In this document: one piece after another, positions 47,001-54,249 of the stretch
Position numbering within the stretch: the stretch's first letter is position 1
How the letters are laid out: each line of letters starts with the position of its first letter
Source of the DNA: Astropecten irregularis
Taxonomy: Eukaryota; Echinodermata; Asteroidea; Paxillosida; Astropectinidae
Reading direction: 5' to 3'
Assembly (NCBI GenBank): GCA_963971285.1
Contig: OZ020244.1
Coordinates: forward strand, 32,612,001-32,676,000
DNA: 64,000 nucleotides
Position numbers and translations under genes: made by a program
Notes under the pieces: model-generated
What the model was told of the DNA's origin: nothing
Seen by the model: the letters and a program-made list of their open reading frames with translations, nothing else
Databases searched by the model: none

Positions 47001-50000
47001 ATTTTCCTTTGATCAGCCCTAAAGGGGATCTGATTGCATTCGCATGGCTAAGTTAGTCCAAGTGTGAACGCAATCAACGCAATCTTACTCAGGACACCCT
47101 AGGCCTTGAATTTGGTTCTGAAAGGGGCAAGGCCACTTTTCCATTGCAAGGGGCACTTCCATTAGAAAATCATAATGTCTATGGAAACATTTGAAGCGGG
47201 CACCAAGGCCAAGAACAAGGGCAATGAAGGCCATGGCCTCCATTAAATTCAAGCCTTGCCTATCCACGACCCAAATTTTCCCCTCTTGTACTCAAGGAGA
47301 AAGCAAGATGTCAGCCAATCTCTTCAAAGATGATTACTCACTTTCCGTGGATCATGAGGGCTCTTGATAATTCCGCCCTCTGACCTGATGACAGCTCCAT
47401 CAATGCGATCGTTGATGCTCTGGAAAGACTTGCCAAAATCTAAGCTGTAATCGACAAAAAATATACGATTTGAAAATCAGTCAGACAAAATACTTGCTTG
47501 GATTCAGGAGGGCCGCCTGACGGCTAACGTGTTCGATCCTAGCAGGATCTTCATTGACGGCTAAAGATCCTGCTAGGATCAACATGTGTCAGGCCCTCCT
47601 AATTACTCCAAGCATTTTATAAATTTCAGGTCATTATTTTGGCTGATGAGCAGTTTGAAGCAGTTTATTACTTGGATAGAAGAAATTCTTGGCAGATGTT
47701 ATGTGGGGAAAACATAAGACAGGTTAGGGTGAAAGATAAAAATGGTCTCAAAGAGATCATATATTTATATCATTCTCAGGCAAGCCTAGATGCATTTTAC
47801 ATATGATGGCCTACATGTATATATTAATGCCTTAATCTTGTAAGCCTATCCTGAGCAGTTCTGTATCTCATTTGAAGTCATACCATGCCCGCATAAATCC
47901 CAGTCACCTGATTGGTGGATCTTGATCACATGTAACTAAATTATTTACTCCACTGAACGGGTACTAAGAGCCTTTTCCAAACCTCGGCTCTGACTCAAGA
48001 TCCCTTTCATGAATCCATTCTAAAATAACGGGTATCAAAATAGAGGCTTTTGGTTGCGGTTTGGAAGTGGATTCCATGGTTTGGAAAAGAATACAGAGCT
48101 TCAGCTTCAATGAAAAACCACTACCAATATTTTCAGCATTATGGATGACAGAGACGAAGCCGGAGCCTGAGCCGGAGCCGAGTTTTGGAGTTGGAGAAAG
48201 CCCAAATTTTTAACAGTGGGACCGCTTGCGTTAGTAACATAAATCCATAAAATGGCCAAGGTTTCTACGCAAAGAGAATATTGTCCTGCTAGCAGAAGAG
48301 GAAATATCACATATTGAATTATTCGGGCATGGTAGGCCTATAAAACAAATAATGAATGTTTATGAGTGGAATGGCATGGTAAGAATAAATTCATGAGGTG
48401 ACAGATGGAATGTTGCATACCACGAGGCGAAACATTACAGGGAGGATTGTGTGCTCATGCATGTTTGTGGGCAATATAAACCGACGATGTGCTCGAACCT
48501 TCTCACACCTTCAGTGTGAGAATGCATAAATTTCAAAGATAGTATCATACTTTGGTAGCATACCAAAACAGAAATTTTCACAGATTTACCTATAACTTAC
48601 AGGGTATAAAGATGGTGATGGAAGAAACATACCATTACAATTTTTCTGACTGAAATGTTGTATTTATCCAGAAAAGAGTAAAACAAGTCGCCAAAATAAT
48701 TTTTCATCTCTTAAAGATCAAAAATAAAAGAGAAAAGACTTAAGAAATAGTGTGGCCATTTTTCACCGTTTTCTCAAAAAGTGGGCACCGTATGAGACTG
48801 AAATTTTCACAGATGATTGGTACTGTTGCTTTACCTTCCTTGATATTTTCGCCCATGAATCTGTATTTCTTTGACAAAAACCAAAGTATGATATTATCTT
48901 TAAATAGGCCTATATATACAACTACTTCAAGTATTAACCACTTTCTAACCTTATCCAAAGCTGGGACTGTGCAGCAAAAAACATGTATTGCATTGTAGAG
49001 AGTACCATCATTTCCTGTCAAGAAGAAAGGGGGAAAAATCATATTTTATGTCCCGACACAAAAAGAGGAAGAAATACAGCAGCATCGTTTAAAGATTAGG
49101 AAGTAATTAAACTAGTGTGACCCTTCATCACTGCATGCGCTATGTGGTACTGGCAACTGCATTTTAACTACGTATTCATTCACACCATCTCCATCCAGCC
49201 TGTTTGTGACTAGAGGAAAATTTCATGGCGCTGCTTAGCACAAACAATTTGCTAAGCATGACATTTCTGTCTTAAGAAACAAAAACAGCATTAACAACCA
49301 ACTTTCCATGTGTTGTTTGTCACTTGTGATTGTTCTTTGGCCGATGTTCACTGACCATGAATATCAAATTAAATTTTTAATGGTGGTTTGTTTTATTGGG
49401 AAAGACATTTTTGTGCTAAGCAGAGCAGTGAAATTGGCCCTTGGCATTGGAATGTTTCATGGAAATAGCATCCTGGACACATGATGTACATGTTAGTACA
49501 GTACAGGAAGCAAACTTTTGGTATACATACAATGAAACAGGAACTCAAGATGCATGACAAATTTACAACTTGAACTGATGATTCCTGGCTCTATGGTCCC
49601 ATGAATGACCAACGAAAAATACATTTACCGGGTAATACCAACAAAAAACCTTGTTTGGTTTGTTCTACATAGATATATGTACAGGCCTTGAATTTGGTTT
49701 TGAAAAGCGCAAGGCCACTTTTCCATTGCAAAGGGCACTTCCATTGAAAAATTATAATGTCTATGGAAACATTTGAAGGGGCACGAAGACCAAGAGCCGG
49801 GGCAACGAAGGCCATGGCCTCTGTGGTCGTGGCCCCCAGATTACACTAAGATTTTGGTAAATCTTTTACAGAGAACATCTCTTAATCCCTTTTCCCATTT
49901 TTTATAATCTCTAGGTGTTAAAAGGTTTCAGAATATATGCATTATGCCAATTGTAACTAGAGCATAATTTGCCTTGGTTATGAAACACACTTATCAAAGA

Positions 50001-52409
50001 ATGGTGTTTTACAAAAAACAAACCTGACATTGAATTAAATATTGTTTTAGAAGATAAAGTAAATTGTATATAAACAAAATTATAACAAATTGTAAAATTC
50101 AGAATTGCATGTAATGTGCACAACTGGGTAAAGCGAATGCAAATTATGCAAGTAACAGTAAAATGCGCAACTGCCAGGGGCCAATTTCATAGAGCTGCAC
50201 TTAAGCACCAAAATTTGCTTTTAAAGCACCACCTTAGTAAATTAATAAAATCAGTATGCCAGCCAAAACCCCTTGTGAATGTTATGCTCAGCAAACAATG
50301 GCTGAATCCAAGTCAAAAGCAGTAAACATTACATGAAAATTTGGTTGGTAATCCTGATTGATCAAGGAAGACTTTTCGTGCTTCAGCAAATTTTGTGTTT
50401 AAACAGCTCTATAAAATTGGCCCCAGGTCACAAAAAGCTATTAAAAACACATAAAAAGACAACATAGATGTAGAATTGCAAGCAAGTACCAGTAAACAGG
50501 CAGAGCGAGTTGCCAAGTGCTGAAAAAGTTTGTTTAATCAGTCTGCTTAAAACTCAACAATCATTCGAGGGTGACACATTTTTCAAGAAAATTTCAGACA
50601 ATCTTCTTACCTTGCCATTTTTCCCAGTCCATATCATTGCCAAATTTTGGTTGCTGTCGGAGAAGTTGTACTGTGTGGCAAATCAAAAGAAAATTGCTCT
50701 AAATTGAAATCCAAATAAAAGGTGAAAATATCTCACAGAAAAGCTTTCTAGTAATTTATAGTTTATCAAACAAGTTTGTTTAACCTAACCCAACTGCATA
50801 CCACAGATAAGTTATTAGCCTACCATAGTACCACACATGGTTTTTCCTGTGGTTAGTGTGGTATACTAAATAAATACCACAACACACCACAGTGTGGTTT
50901 ATGTGGTAATGTGTGCCACACATTACCACTGTGGTTTACAATATAATGATGATTCAGATGAACTCCCCTGTTGCGATGGTAGTACTGTGTGGTAAGCAGC
51001 TCTTGTCATGTGTGGTGGGTACAGAGGGTTAGGTTTGGACTAAGTATTTGGTCCAGTTACTTGTACTAAATCTTAATGTACATGTAGGCTCCTATATGAA
51101 GCAATGTTTTGATTTACATTTTGTTTTATTACATGATAATAAAACCAAAGAATGAAAATGAAACCGTCTCTGACAATTGTTGCTATTTTTAGAAAATGAC
51201 ATGGCAATATATTGCTGTTGGTGCCTCAATAGTAATGAGAGCAACATACATGTAGTTCATAGTTTTGGTACCCGTTGTCATGCCAAAAGGTGTCCGTTGC
51301 CAAATAGCGTCCACTAATTAACATACCGGGATTTGATTGGTTATGCGCTGTTGACATCACATAAGTATGCAAGCTGGCTGAATTGTGTCTGAGCTTAGCG
51401 TGCGTCCTATTGAGTCAGGCTGACTCTTCACCTAGCAAGACGTGTCCAAGTTTTTCATTCAAAGTCTGTAAAAATGACCACGTTATGGCTAATATCGACG
51501 AAAATCATCATGTAAAATCTACAAGTGCAGCTGAGAATGATCGGGCTGACATCAATTAAACTTGGCAGATTTAAGAAAAATTACCTTATTCATAGACATG
51601 AAAAGGTTAGATCGCGGTAGATACGGATATAAGGAAAAAAAAGTGATCAAAGTCACACAGTGTCGTGTTATTTTTTTTATCGTACATGAAAGTGCCTTGT
51701 ATGTTTTTATTTGTTTCTAGCAAGTGTATTGTACCATTTTTACTTCCTGCAAAATATGTATTAATCATTACACCTCAAATCTCTAGACTCCCTGCAATAC
51801 CTTAAAAAATACAAACAAAAGCACAATCAGAAAGGATCGAGAATAGTATGGGGCCTACTGCAAATGCATCACGTACGTACGCATGGGCTGTGCTTGGACA
51901 TTATTTGGCAGCGGACACTATTTGGCATGTATATACATGCCAAAAAGTGTCCAGGCTTCACTGCGCATGCTCCGCGGACACTATTTATTTGGCAACGGAC
52001 ACCTTTTGGCATGACACCGTCTTATCACAATCCCCAGGCCAGGCCCAGATAACGCTTTATTTATACAATACAGCTGACCAGCTACAGTAGACAGAACACA
52101 GTGACACTGACAGTGGTAGTTTAGTATGGGTAAGTAAGTATTTTAGCTTACAGCGTGTGTGTGCTTAGCAAGCTCAGCCTTTGCCTTCGCCTGCTCAATG
52201 TGGCACTTTTGATCAGTAGACGATGCTGAATCACTATCTCTGACGTGTCGCAGGTGGATTCCGCCCTCCGTACGACGCCCAACGAAATCTTTCTGGCTGA
52301 AGAGAGCGTCAACGCCTGCCGATGATTTGACGACTGTGAACTCGGCATTGACAGCAAACACCGAGGATACAAACACTAAGACACATAAAATGGTTCGTGG
52401 GGCTGCCAT
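26049..52409 (-). CDS. SORT1: Sortilin-type VPS10-domain sorting receptor, complete gene (21 coding exons)
   Basis: Sortilin is a type I receptor that moves cargo from the Golgi to endosomes. Exons listed separately join with GT/AG sites and consistent phase into about 812 residues (human 831). Seen in order: signal peptide (1-22); propeptide with a possible RHVR furin site in exon 1; the VPS10 beta-propeller with Asp-box signatures (ISLDFGKSF, ITVDGGKTF, VSDDFGLNW, RSTDYGHSF, VSKDDGKTW, TYDRGGIW, SSDGGYNW, SYDEGHCW); the 10CC segment (CLLG, [22 protein letters not shown]); a transmembrane helix near 742-763; and a cytosolic tail with YSQL at 781-784 and acidic DSSDE ending EMLD. There are no LDL-receptor repeats or fibronectin domains, so this is sortilin, not SORL1 or SORCS. 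TMA7 is the convergent downstream neighbour. Confidence 0.95.
26759..26858 (-). CDS. SORT1: SORT1 exon 20 (cytosolic tail)
   Basis: Acceptor cgattttcag, donor gtatgaac, 100 bp. SPSYRYSQLSEGDNLDKM...TYRDSSDE, parallel to human VHRYSVLQQ...GYHDDSDE. YSQL is a YxxL sorting motif. Confidence 0.93.
27493..27655. repeat. AAAGGTACAATGCATGATTGG MITE fragment
   Basis: ttaaaggtacaatgcatgattgg followed by agctcaatcggacatatgag, as in the 18451 copy. The right end is missing. It lies in the intron between SORT1 exons 19 and 20. Confidence 0.6.
28030..28145 (-). CDS. SORT1: SORT1 exon 19 (transmembrane)
   Basis: Acceptor tttttaataccacag, donor gtaaagaa, 116 bp. The hydrophobic run AAIVMLLLLVIAFAAGSLFL is followed by the basic stop-transfer HRKNR and a juxtamembrane Cys. 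Confidence 0.93.
28241..28475. repeat. Fold-back repeat with CGTTTCG / caccatgtaagaat signature
   Basis: attggtttgtggaaacaccatgtaagaat at the left is inverted at the right (gattcttacatggtgtctccgcaaacc). The middle has gactagcctgctctagtcatcatcagg repeated in reverse. A similar element lies at 35775-35970. Confidence 0.75.
28800..29171. repeat. MITE, TTAAAGGTARTATCATACTT family (well preserved)
   Basis: About 372 bp with inverted ends ttaaaggtaatatcatactt / caaagtatgatacaaccttt and the central gatcttttaaaagatc palindrome. It is highly similar to the 8047 copy and sits immediately downstream of the SORT1 exon 18 donor. Confidence 0.85.
29205..29319 (-). CDS. SORT1: SORT1 exon 18 (10CC end)
   Basis: Acceptor atatgtcaacag, donor gtaaccaa, 115 bp. 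[20 protein letters not shown] then EKLQEKC (human [26 protein letters not shown]). A MITE (28800-29171) lies 33 bp beyond the donor. Confidence 0.94.
29555..29680. repeat. Palindromic MITE, GGGAGACTTTGGAGAA family, copy 1
   Basis: tgggagactttggagaatcg at the left is inverted as tattctccaaagtctccta. It is inwardly symmetrical through gtcttc/gaagac and gcgcacgcac/gcgtgcgc, so the whole 126 bp folds. Copies 2 and 3 are at 37190 and 37527. Confidence 0.85.
29969..30085 (-). CDS. SORT1: SORT1 exon 17 (10CC part)
   Basis: Acceptor tggatttgtttgtag, donor gtaagtcc, 117 bp. CDFGFSRSESSEDCEVSTGF...HLDICIKG (human [20 protein letters not shown]...DLEFCLYG). A closer AG (ttggttttag) would drop the conserved CDFGF, so the upstream acceptor was chosen. 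Confidence 0.92.
30168..31970. mobile_element. TIR element interrupted by a hAT-like element
   Basis: Left gttcacatacaccaaaaagt (then gtgactatttgggtcg) is inverted at the right (gacccaaatagtcacgcttt then ttggtgtgtgaacgtg), about 45 bp. Inner tnntcgcgattattt-type repeats recur near 30260-30330. Without the insert it is about 0.4 kb. It lies in the intron between SORT1 exons 16 and 17. Confidence 0.8.
30534..31907. mobile_element. Non-autonomous hAT-like element, CAGTGTTCTCCAAC ends, 8-bp target duplication
   Basis: tgggttac occurs at 30526-30533 and again at 31908-31915, flanking cagtgttctccaac and its inverse gttggagaacac. An 8-bp duplication and CAGTG terminus are typical of hAT transposons. 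The 1.37-kb interior is AT-rich, has repeated aagcgtggcgg near the right end and no transposase frame. Confidence 0.82.
32432..32615 (-). CDS. SORT1: SORT1 exon 16 (10CC part)
   Basis: Acceptor attcctctgtag, donor gtaagctg, 184 bp. FVEWVPHESNNQKGCLLGMH and [11 protein letters not shown] match the human ...DGCILGYKE and SICLCSLEDF stretch, with the cysteines of the 10CC region. Confidence 0.95.
32767..32951 (-). CDS. SORT1: SORT1 exon 15
   Basis: Acceptor ggtgtcaatag, donor gtaagtaa, 185 bp. KFSYDEGHCWNEYQF, TGLIPEPSTSSLNVSIWGF (human KFSTDEGQCWQTYTF, TGLASEPGARSMNISIWGF). Confidence 0.96.
32993..33240. repeat. GGCTCAGGCTCC MITE
   Basis: ggccttttctaaacctcggc at the left is inverted at the right (gagccggagccgaggtttgg). 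Interior aggcttttggc, tctggtttgaaa and attttcagcatatggatgac blocks are shared with copies at 19830, 38440 and 47970. Confidence 0.75.
33408..33594. repeat. AAAGGTAGTATC-family MITE, partial
   Basis: Right half of the family: gaaaagacttaaaaaatact, ggacaccgtatgggactaac, ccatgaatctgcatttcttt and caaagtatgataatacattt. Confidence 0.65.
33713..33959. repeat. GGGGCCAATTTCA MITE
   Basis: ggggccaatttcacagccct at the left, gttccatgacattggccc at the right, with ctaagcacaacaatttgcta inside. Same family as 24280. Confidence 0.75.
33983..34151 (-). CDS. SORT1: SORT1 exon 14
   Basis: Acceptor tgacaaacag, donor gtaaatag, 169 bp, phase 1 to 2. DVFVSSDGGYNWHKALSGPY and NHGGLLLAIP (human [30 protein letters not shown]). 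The coding frame differs from the longest open frame at this site. Confidence 0.94.
34263..34452. repeat. Repeat with GTGATAGACGC hairpin
   Basis: gattggtcaaaacttggtca, tttgcataattaatcaggaa and the hairpin gtgatagacgctagctcg...gagtgcatctatcac. Similar copies are at about 21953-22085 and 39505-39745 (inverted). Confidence 0.7.
34524..34629 (-). CDS. SORT1: SORT1 exon 13
   Basis: Acceptor cttgattgcag, donor gtaagtct, 106 bp. CSLQIHNKYSMARGINAPSG...PLSQESAIGIILANG (human [20 protein letters not shown]). Confidence 0.95.
34941..35196. repeat. AAAGGTAGTATC-family MITE, left part
   Basis: ttaaaggtagtatcatactt then family interior up to aaatacagcgtttcaggc. The right TIR is absent. Confidence 0.7.
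35470..35649 (-). CDS. SORT1: SORT1 exon 12
   Basis: Acceptor cttgttcttag, donor gtgagcac, 60 codons. RVTSMRGVYMASQVNQDGSI then HTMITYDRGGIWQPVKAP (human [37 protein letters not shown]). Confidence 0.96.
35775..35970. repeat. Fold-back repeat with caccatgtaagaatcg ends
   Basis: tgcggaaacaccatgtaaga inverted as tcttacatggtgtttccc, with cgcacctctatttcgttcgc / gttcgaacgaaatagaag arms. Relative of 28241. Confidence 0.75.
36728..36801 (-). CDS. SORT1: SORT1 exon 11
   Basis: Acceptor ttattcctcag, donor gtgagcac, 74 bp. GTLYTSDSDGIVFSVSLEKH (human [20 protein letters not shown]). Confidence 0.94.
37110..37670. repeat. GGCTGTGTCCCAA element carrying two palindromic insertions
   Basis: The left ggctgtgtcccaaaagactg and right cattgggacatgacc suggest inverted TGTCCCAA ends. 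Copies 2 (37190-37334) and 3 (37527-37651) of the GGGAGACTTTGG palindrome lie inside. Confidence 0.65.
38186..38246 (-). CDS. SORT1: SORT1 exon 10
   Basis: Acceptor gtcatgcag, donor gtaaggat, 61 bp. FFAVLDMNEGMIFMHVDDIG (human [20 protein letters not shown]). Confidence 0.93.
38433..38690. repeat. GGCTCCGGCTCC MITE
   Basis: agccctttctcaaacctccg at the left, gagccggagccgagattttg at the right, with aggcttttggct and attttcagcatatggatgac inside. It lies in the intron between SORT1 exons 9 and 10. Confidence 0.75.
38777..38863 (-). CDS. SORT1: SORT1 exon 9
   Basis: Acceptor tctttgccag, donor gtaagggt, 29 codons. RILYVSKDDGKTWNPTQLP (human RRIHVSTDQGDTWSMAQLP). Confidence 0.94.
39165..39325. repeat. 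Fold-back repeat, caccatgtaatctc / cgttgagataat signature
   Basis: aggaaggtaggtttgcggtg at the left is inverted at the right (caccgcaaacgtaccttcct). Relative of 6731. Confidence 0.75.
40055..40125 (-). CDS. SORT1: SORT1 exon 8
   Basis: Acceptor tatttacag, donor gttagcgg, 71 bp. IHQEVFSFGVQGKFVFAAML matches human VKIYSFGLGGRFLFASVM. Confidence 0.92.
41080..41633. mobile_element. hAT-like MITE with CAGTGTTGGAGTA ends and GTACTCG array
   Basis: cagtgttggagtacttgtac at the left, gactctactccaacactg at the right. The interior is largely gtactcggactcg-type repeats in both orientations. The CAGTGTTGG end is hAT-like; a clear 8-bp duplication is not visible. It lies about 110 bp from SORT1 exon 7. 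Confidence 0.75.
41746..41799 (-). CDS. SORT1: SORT1 exon 7
   Basis: Acceptor tgtttttatag, donor gtgagtac, 54 bp, phase 1 to 1. Encodes TPAYTLMRSTDYGHSFQ (human LELWRTSDLGKSFK). Confidence 0.9.
42020..42200. repeat. AACATGTTGCC / GTGTACACT repeat
   Basis: ttttcggtaacatgttgccc and several aacatg(t)ttg repeats, ending ggtgtacactttg. A full-length relative lies at 61001-61484. Confidence 0.65.
42201..44319. other. SORT1 intron between exons 6 and 7, no gene
   Basis: AT-rich with short direct repeats. A decayed AAAGGTAGTATC-family piece lies near 43700-44000 (aaaacagaaatgttcac, tatttatccagaaaag). No exon with family similarity was found. Confidence 0.55.
44320..44464 (-). CDS. SORT1: SORT1 exon 6
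   Basis: Acceptor gttgcgtcag, donor gtaagttc, 145 bp. FKLWVSDDFGLNWRNVQKNV matches human GLWVSKNFGGKWEEIHKAV. Confidence 0.94.
45035..45300 (+). mobile_element. tRNA-derived SINE
   Basis: agcactggatagctcaattg, gtaagagcgccggtatg and the B box ggttcgaatccc, then cagtcagtttccattgtggt as in the 11470 copy (opposite strand). A second copy with a deleted tRNA region follows at 45372-45470. Confidence 0.82.
45372..45470 (+). mobile_element. tRNA-derived SINE with internal deletion
   Basis: gggacaccacaaacatagtg, ctggatagctcag joined directly to aggacgctggttcgaatccc. About 45 bp of the tRNA-like region between A and B boxes are missing. Confidence 0.75.
45742..45945 (-). mobile_element. tRNA-like SINE abutting the SORT1 exon 5 donor
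   Basis: Minus strand: ggtggcaaagtgcgttaggt, gcctctcaccaatg and the B-box-like gggttcaattccggc, followed by a tail with ttttcctccctcc. A related ggtgggaggaaaacccc stretch is near 26235. It begins about 7 nt after the exon 5 donor. Confidence 0.65.
45952..46125 (-). CDS. SORT1: SORT1 exon 5
   Basis: Acceptor ttgttcacag, donor gtaagata, 58 codons, phase 0. VILVSFLEDM, LFITVDGGKTF, YVDGAIMLHPTDGNRLLARS. A tRNA-like repeat begins within a few bases of the donor. Confidence 0.94.
46322..46700 (+). mobile_element. Long tRNA-derived SINE with conserved-looking central domain and ATT tail
   Basis: A tRNA-like head (gtgttagactcaaggtcctt...gtgggttcgagtccagcc) is followed by ttgggcaagacgctttgtca, caggagtaaatgggtacctg and gcgccttgag. 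It ends gcgcattataagtgtctata + (tta)n. The layout resembles the widely shared metazoan SINE superfamilies with a central domain; which superfamily is not certain. Confidence 0.8.
47342..47444 (-). CDS. SORT1: SORT1 exon 4
   Basis: Acceptor gtcgattacag, donor gtgagtaa, 103 bp. Encodes SLDFGKSFQSINDRI and HDPRK. First Asp-box repeat. Confidence 0.9.
47520..47625. repeat. Hairpin repeat, GATCCTAGCAGGATCTT
   Basis: gttcgatcctagcaggatct pairs with agatcctgctaggatcaaca. The flank ggccctcctaa...agcattttata recurs at about 12740 and 37878. Confidence 0.65.
47970..48210. repeat. GGCTCTGACTC MITE
   Basis: gagccttttccaaacctcgg at the left, gagccggagccgagttttgg at the right, family interior as in 32993. 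Confidence 0.7.
48532..48904. repeat. AAAGGTAGTATC-family MITE (inverted orientation)
   Basis: agtatcatactttggtagca at the left, accaaagtatgatattatct at the right. The interior is the reverse complement of the 8047 element. It lies about 45 bp beyond the SORT1 exon 3 donor. Confidence 0.82.
48950..49014 (-). CDS. SORT1: SORT1 exon 3
   Basis: Acceptor ttcttgacag, donor gttagaaa, 65 bp, phase 0 to 2. Encodes EMMVLST...FFAAQSQLWI (human GVILVLTT...TFGQSKLY). A neighbouring frame starting at a Met was rejected on phase. Confidence 0.88.
49208..49444. repeat. TTTCATGGCGCTGCTTAGCAC MITE
   Basis: Related to the GGGGCCAATTTCAT family: aaatttcatggcgctgctta, atgacatttctgtcttaaga inside, and gcagtgaaattggcccttgg at the right. 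Confidence 0.65.
50175..50427. repeat. GGGGCCAATTTCATAGAGCT MITE
   Basis: ggggccaatttcatagagct at the left, gctctataaaattggcccca at the right. Highly similar to 61852. Confidence 0.8.
50611..50670 (-). CDS. SORT1: SORT1 exon 2
   Basis: Acceptor tgccacacag, donor gtaagaag, 20 codons YNFSDSNQNLAMIWTGKNGK, matching the human FNDLRGSVSLSWVGDSTG stretch. Confidence 0.9.
50780..51010. repeat. Region rich in accacac/gtgtggt repeats
   Basis: Multiple alternating taccacac, gtgtggta and accacagtgtggt blocks form overlapping hairpins between SORT1 exons 1 and 2. Element boundaries are unclear. Confidence 0.5.
51273..52018. mobile_element. DNA element with TTGTCATGCCAAAAGGTGTC TIRs
   Basis: The left cgttgtcatgccaaaaggtg, tccgttgccaaatag is inverted at the right (tatttggcaacggacacctt, ttggcatgacaccg), at least 35 bp. 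Internal copies (ggacactatttggcatg near 51906, catgccaaaaagtgtcc near 51937) repeat the end motif. About 0.75 kb without a recognisable transposase. It ends 134 bp before the SORT1 exon 1 donor. Confidence 0.8.
52152..52409 (-). CDS. SORT1: SORT1 exon 1: signal peptide and propeptide
   Basis: ATG with MAAPRTILCVLVFVSSVFAV, cleavage likely after VNA. LRHVR then DSD is a possible furin site. It ends CHIEQAKAKAELAKHTHA, equivalent to human C..VRDFVAKLANNTHQ. Donor gtaagcta, 86 codons, phase 0. Confidence 0.92.
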
Positions 52410-54146
52410 TTCGGCCCAATCTTGATCTTAATCTCGTCCCAATTTACCAGTTAACTACACTGTTGACATGGTTGATTGCACTGCTAGCTCGGTCTACAAT
52501 CACAATTATGATATAGCGCCCTCTTAAGTCAAGGCATAAAAAGAAGAAAATTGAATGGGGGCGCTGTTCGGATGCATCAATAGAGCTATCCGATGGTCAA
52601 TGTATATCCGAATAAAGCTTACTATTTTCGATCTGTAAATTAAACTTAAATTTAAATGAAGGCCTACTTTTAACCTTCGTATTGGCCTAAAAACGGACAA
52701 CGAATCAATAAAAATGTCGTTCTCGATGATTGAGGTCGTACAATAAGCCTTGACATACGGCCATGAGCGCAGTATAAATAATTGGTTTTCAATAGGCCTA
52801 ATCAATTTATATTGGAATTATTCTTGAGATCTAGACTTCATTCAGGCGCATTTTGAAAAAAATGAATATTTTTCAGTCAGTTCGTCAGTGTATCTAGTCA
52901 TTCCTATACAGTCTTTCATCAAAGCAGCTCAACAGAGCGAAGCTAATTATTATACTGATGAACACAGTGGACGTTGCATAGTGTGAGACATTAAACTTTC
53001 TCATGTGTAATTAGGGACATTTAGGAGCTAGCATAACAGAAAGTTTAACTTTCCTGAGTGAGGAACCCAGAAACATTACAACCCTGCTGGCTTTGGAAGA
53101 GCCTGGAAATTGGAATAAACGTGATTGGCCATTATGGTCTTTGGTAAAATATATTTTTAGCTTTCCCTACTCTGATTGGCTAATGAATGTGACGTCATTT
53201 TAAGCTGTTCTTATGCCAGTGTGTATTGTACGTTTAAGGTAACCATAGGACATTACCTTGCTTTTGCCGTGTGTACATTGAAATTATATTGGCAGCTCAA
53301 CAGAGCGAAACTAATGATTAGACTGATGAACACAGTGCACGTTGTAGTGTGAGTCATTATATTTCATGACAATGCAATTTAGTGCAATTGAAAATTTACC
53401 CATCCGGTACGAATAAGTTGCATAATTTTTCTCCAGCACTGAAAACAATTTCAGGGGTTTTCCCCCAAGTTTTACCTCCAACGATGTACGTGTATTGCAT
53501 TGTAAAATTGAGAACTAAACTTTGCAGGCTTTCAGATGCTTGAATTAAAATTAATTTCGTAGATCTGTGTCTATTTATACTGTACAGTTTTCATCGAATA
53601 AGTATTCTGTCGTTTTAAACTATTATCATCACACGTCATAGCCCAGAGGTTCACTGGTATTTCGGGGTTGAGTGTACTAACGAGAAAGAAGATTAAATTC
53701 CATCACTTTGGCCGACAATTTTTGTGCCGGGGTCAAGACGTGTGAACTATACCTATCTCAGTTTGGCCAAATTAGGGTCACTCTACGAAAATCAAAGTTA
53801 CATGAACAGAAATAGTTGAACCTTTGTGAGTTTCAGTGATCATAGTTTACATGCAGCTCATGTTCGCCTTATATGAACCCATGGCATGTCACCGGTTATT
53901 TGCACGTCTGTCTGTCAATTTGTCAAACGTATTAACTTTCTATCGTCTTAAAGGTCGTATTTTTGCGAACTTTAAAACGAGTCTAAATTTTCTAAGGTCT
54001 CTAAACTCATGAATTGTAGATAATATCAAGATTATACTCAAATTAGGTTTGCCCCCCACCGACGTGGACGAGCACCGCACACTCAGTGCTTGTTTATTTT
54101 GTTAATACAAACTACAATCTTAATATGCAGGCCACAGGTGGTGACG
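52410..54146. other. SORT1 upstream region
   Basis: No TATA box recognised directly upstream. A direct repeat (caacagagcgaa(a/g)ctaat...actgatgaacacagtg) occurs at about 52922-52998 and 53290-53360. The rest is unassigned, AT-rich single-copy-looking DNA. Confidence 0.5.
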
Positions 54147-54241
54147 TACGAGTCGGTCGGCCTACGAGTCGGTCGGCCTACGAGTCGGTCGGCCTACGAG
54201 TCGGTCGGCCTATACGAGTCGGTCGGCCTACGAGTCGGGCG
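54147..54241. repeat. 16-bp tandem repeat TACGAGTCGGTCGGCC
   Basis: Six units of tacgagtcggtcggcc, the fifth preceded by an extra ta and the last truncated (tacgagtcgggcg). A related tatacgagttgacc appears at 56719, just past the Harbinger element. Confidence 0.95.
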
Positions 54242-54249
54242 TATTGCCT

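Noticed and set aside
48740-49042. Frame reading NDGTLYNAIHVFCCTVPALDK as SORT1 exon 3
   Set aside because: It needs the wrong phase relative to exons 2 and 4. The alternative frame (ending QSQLWI) joins both and matches sortilin.
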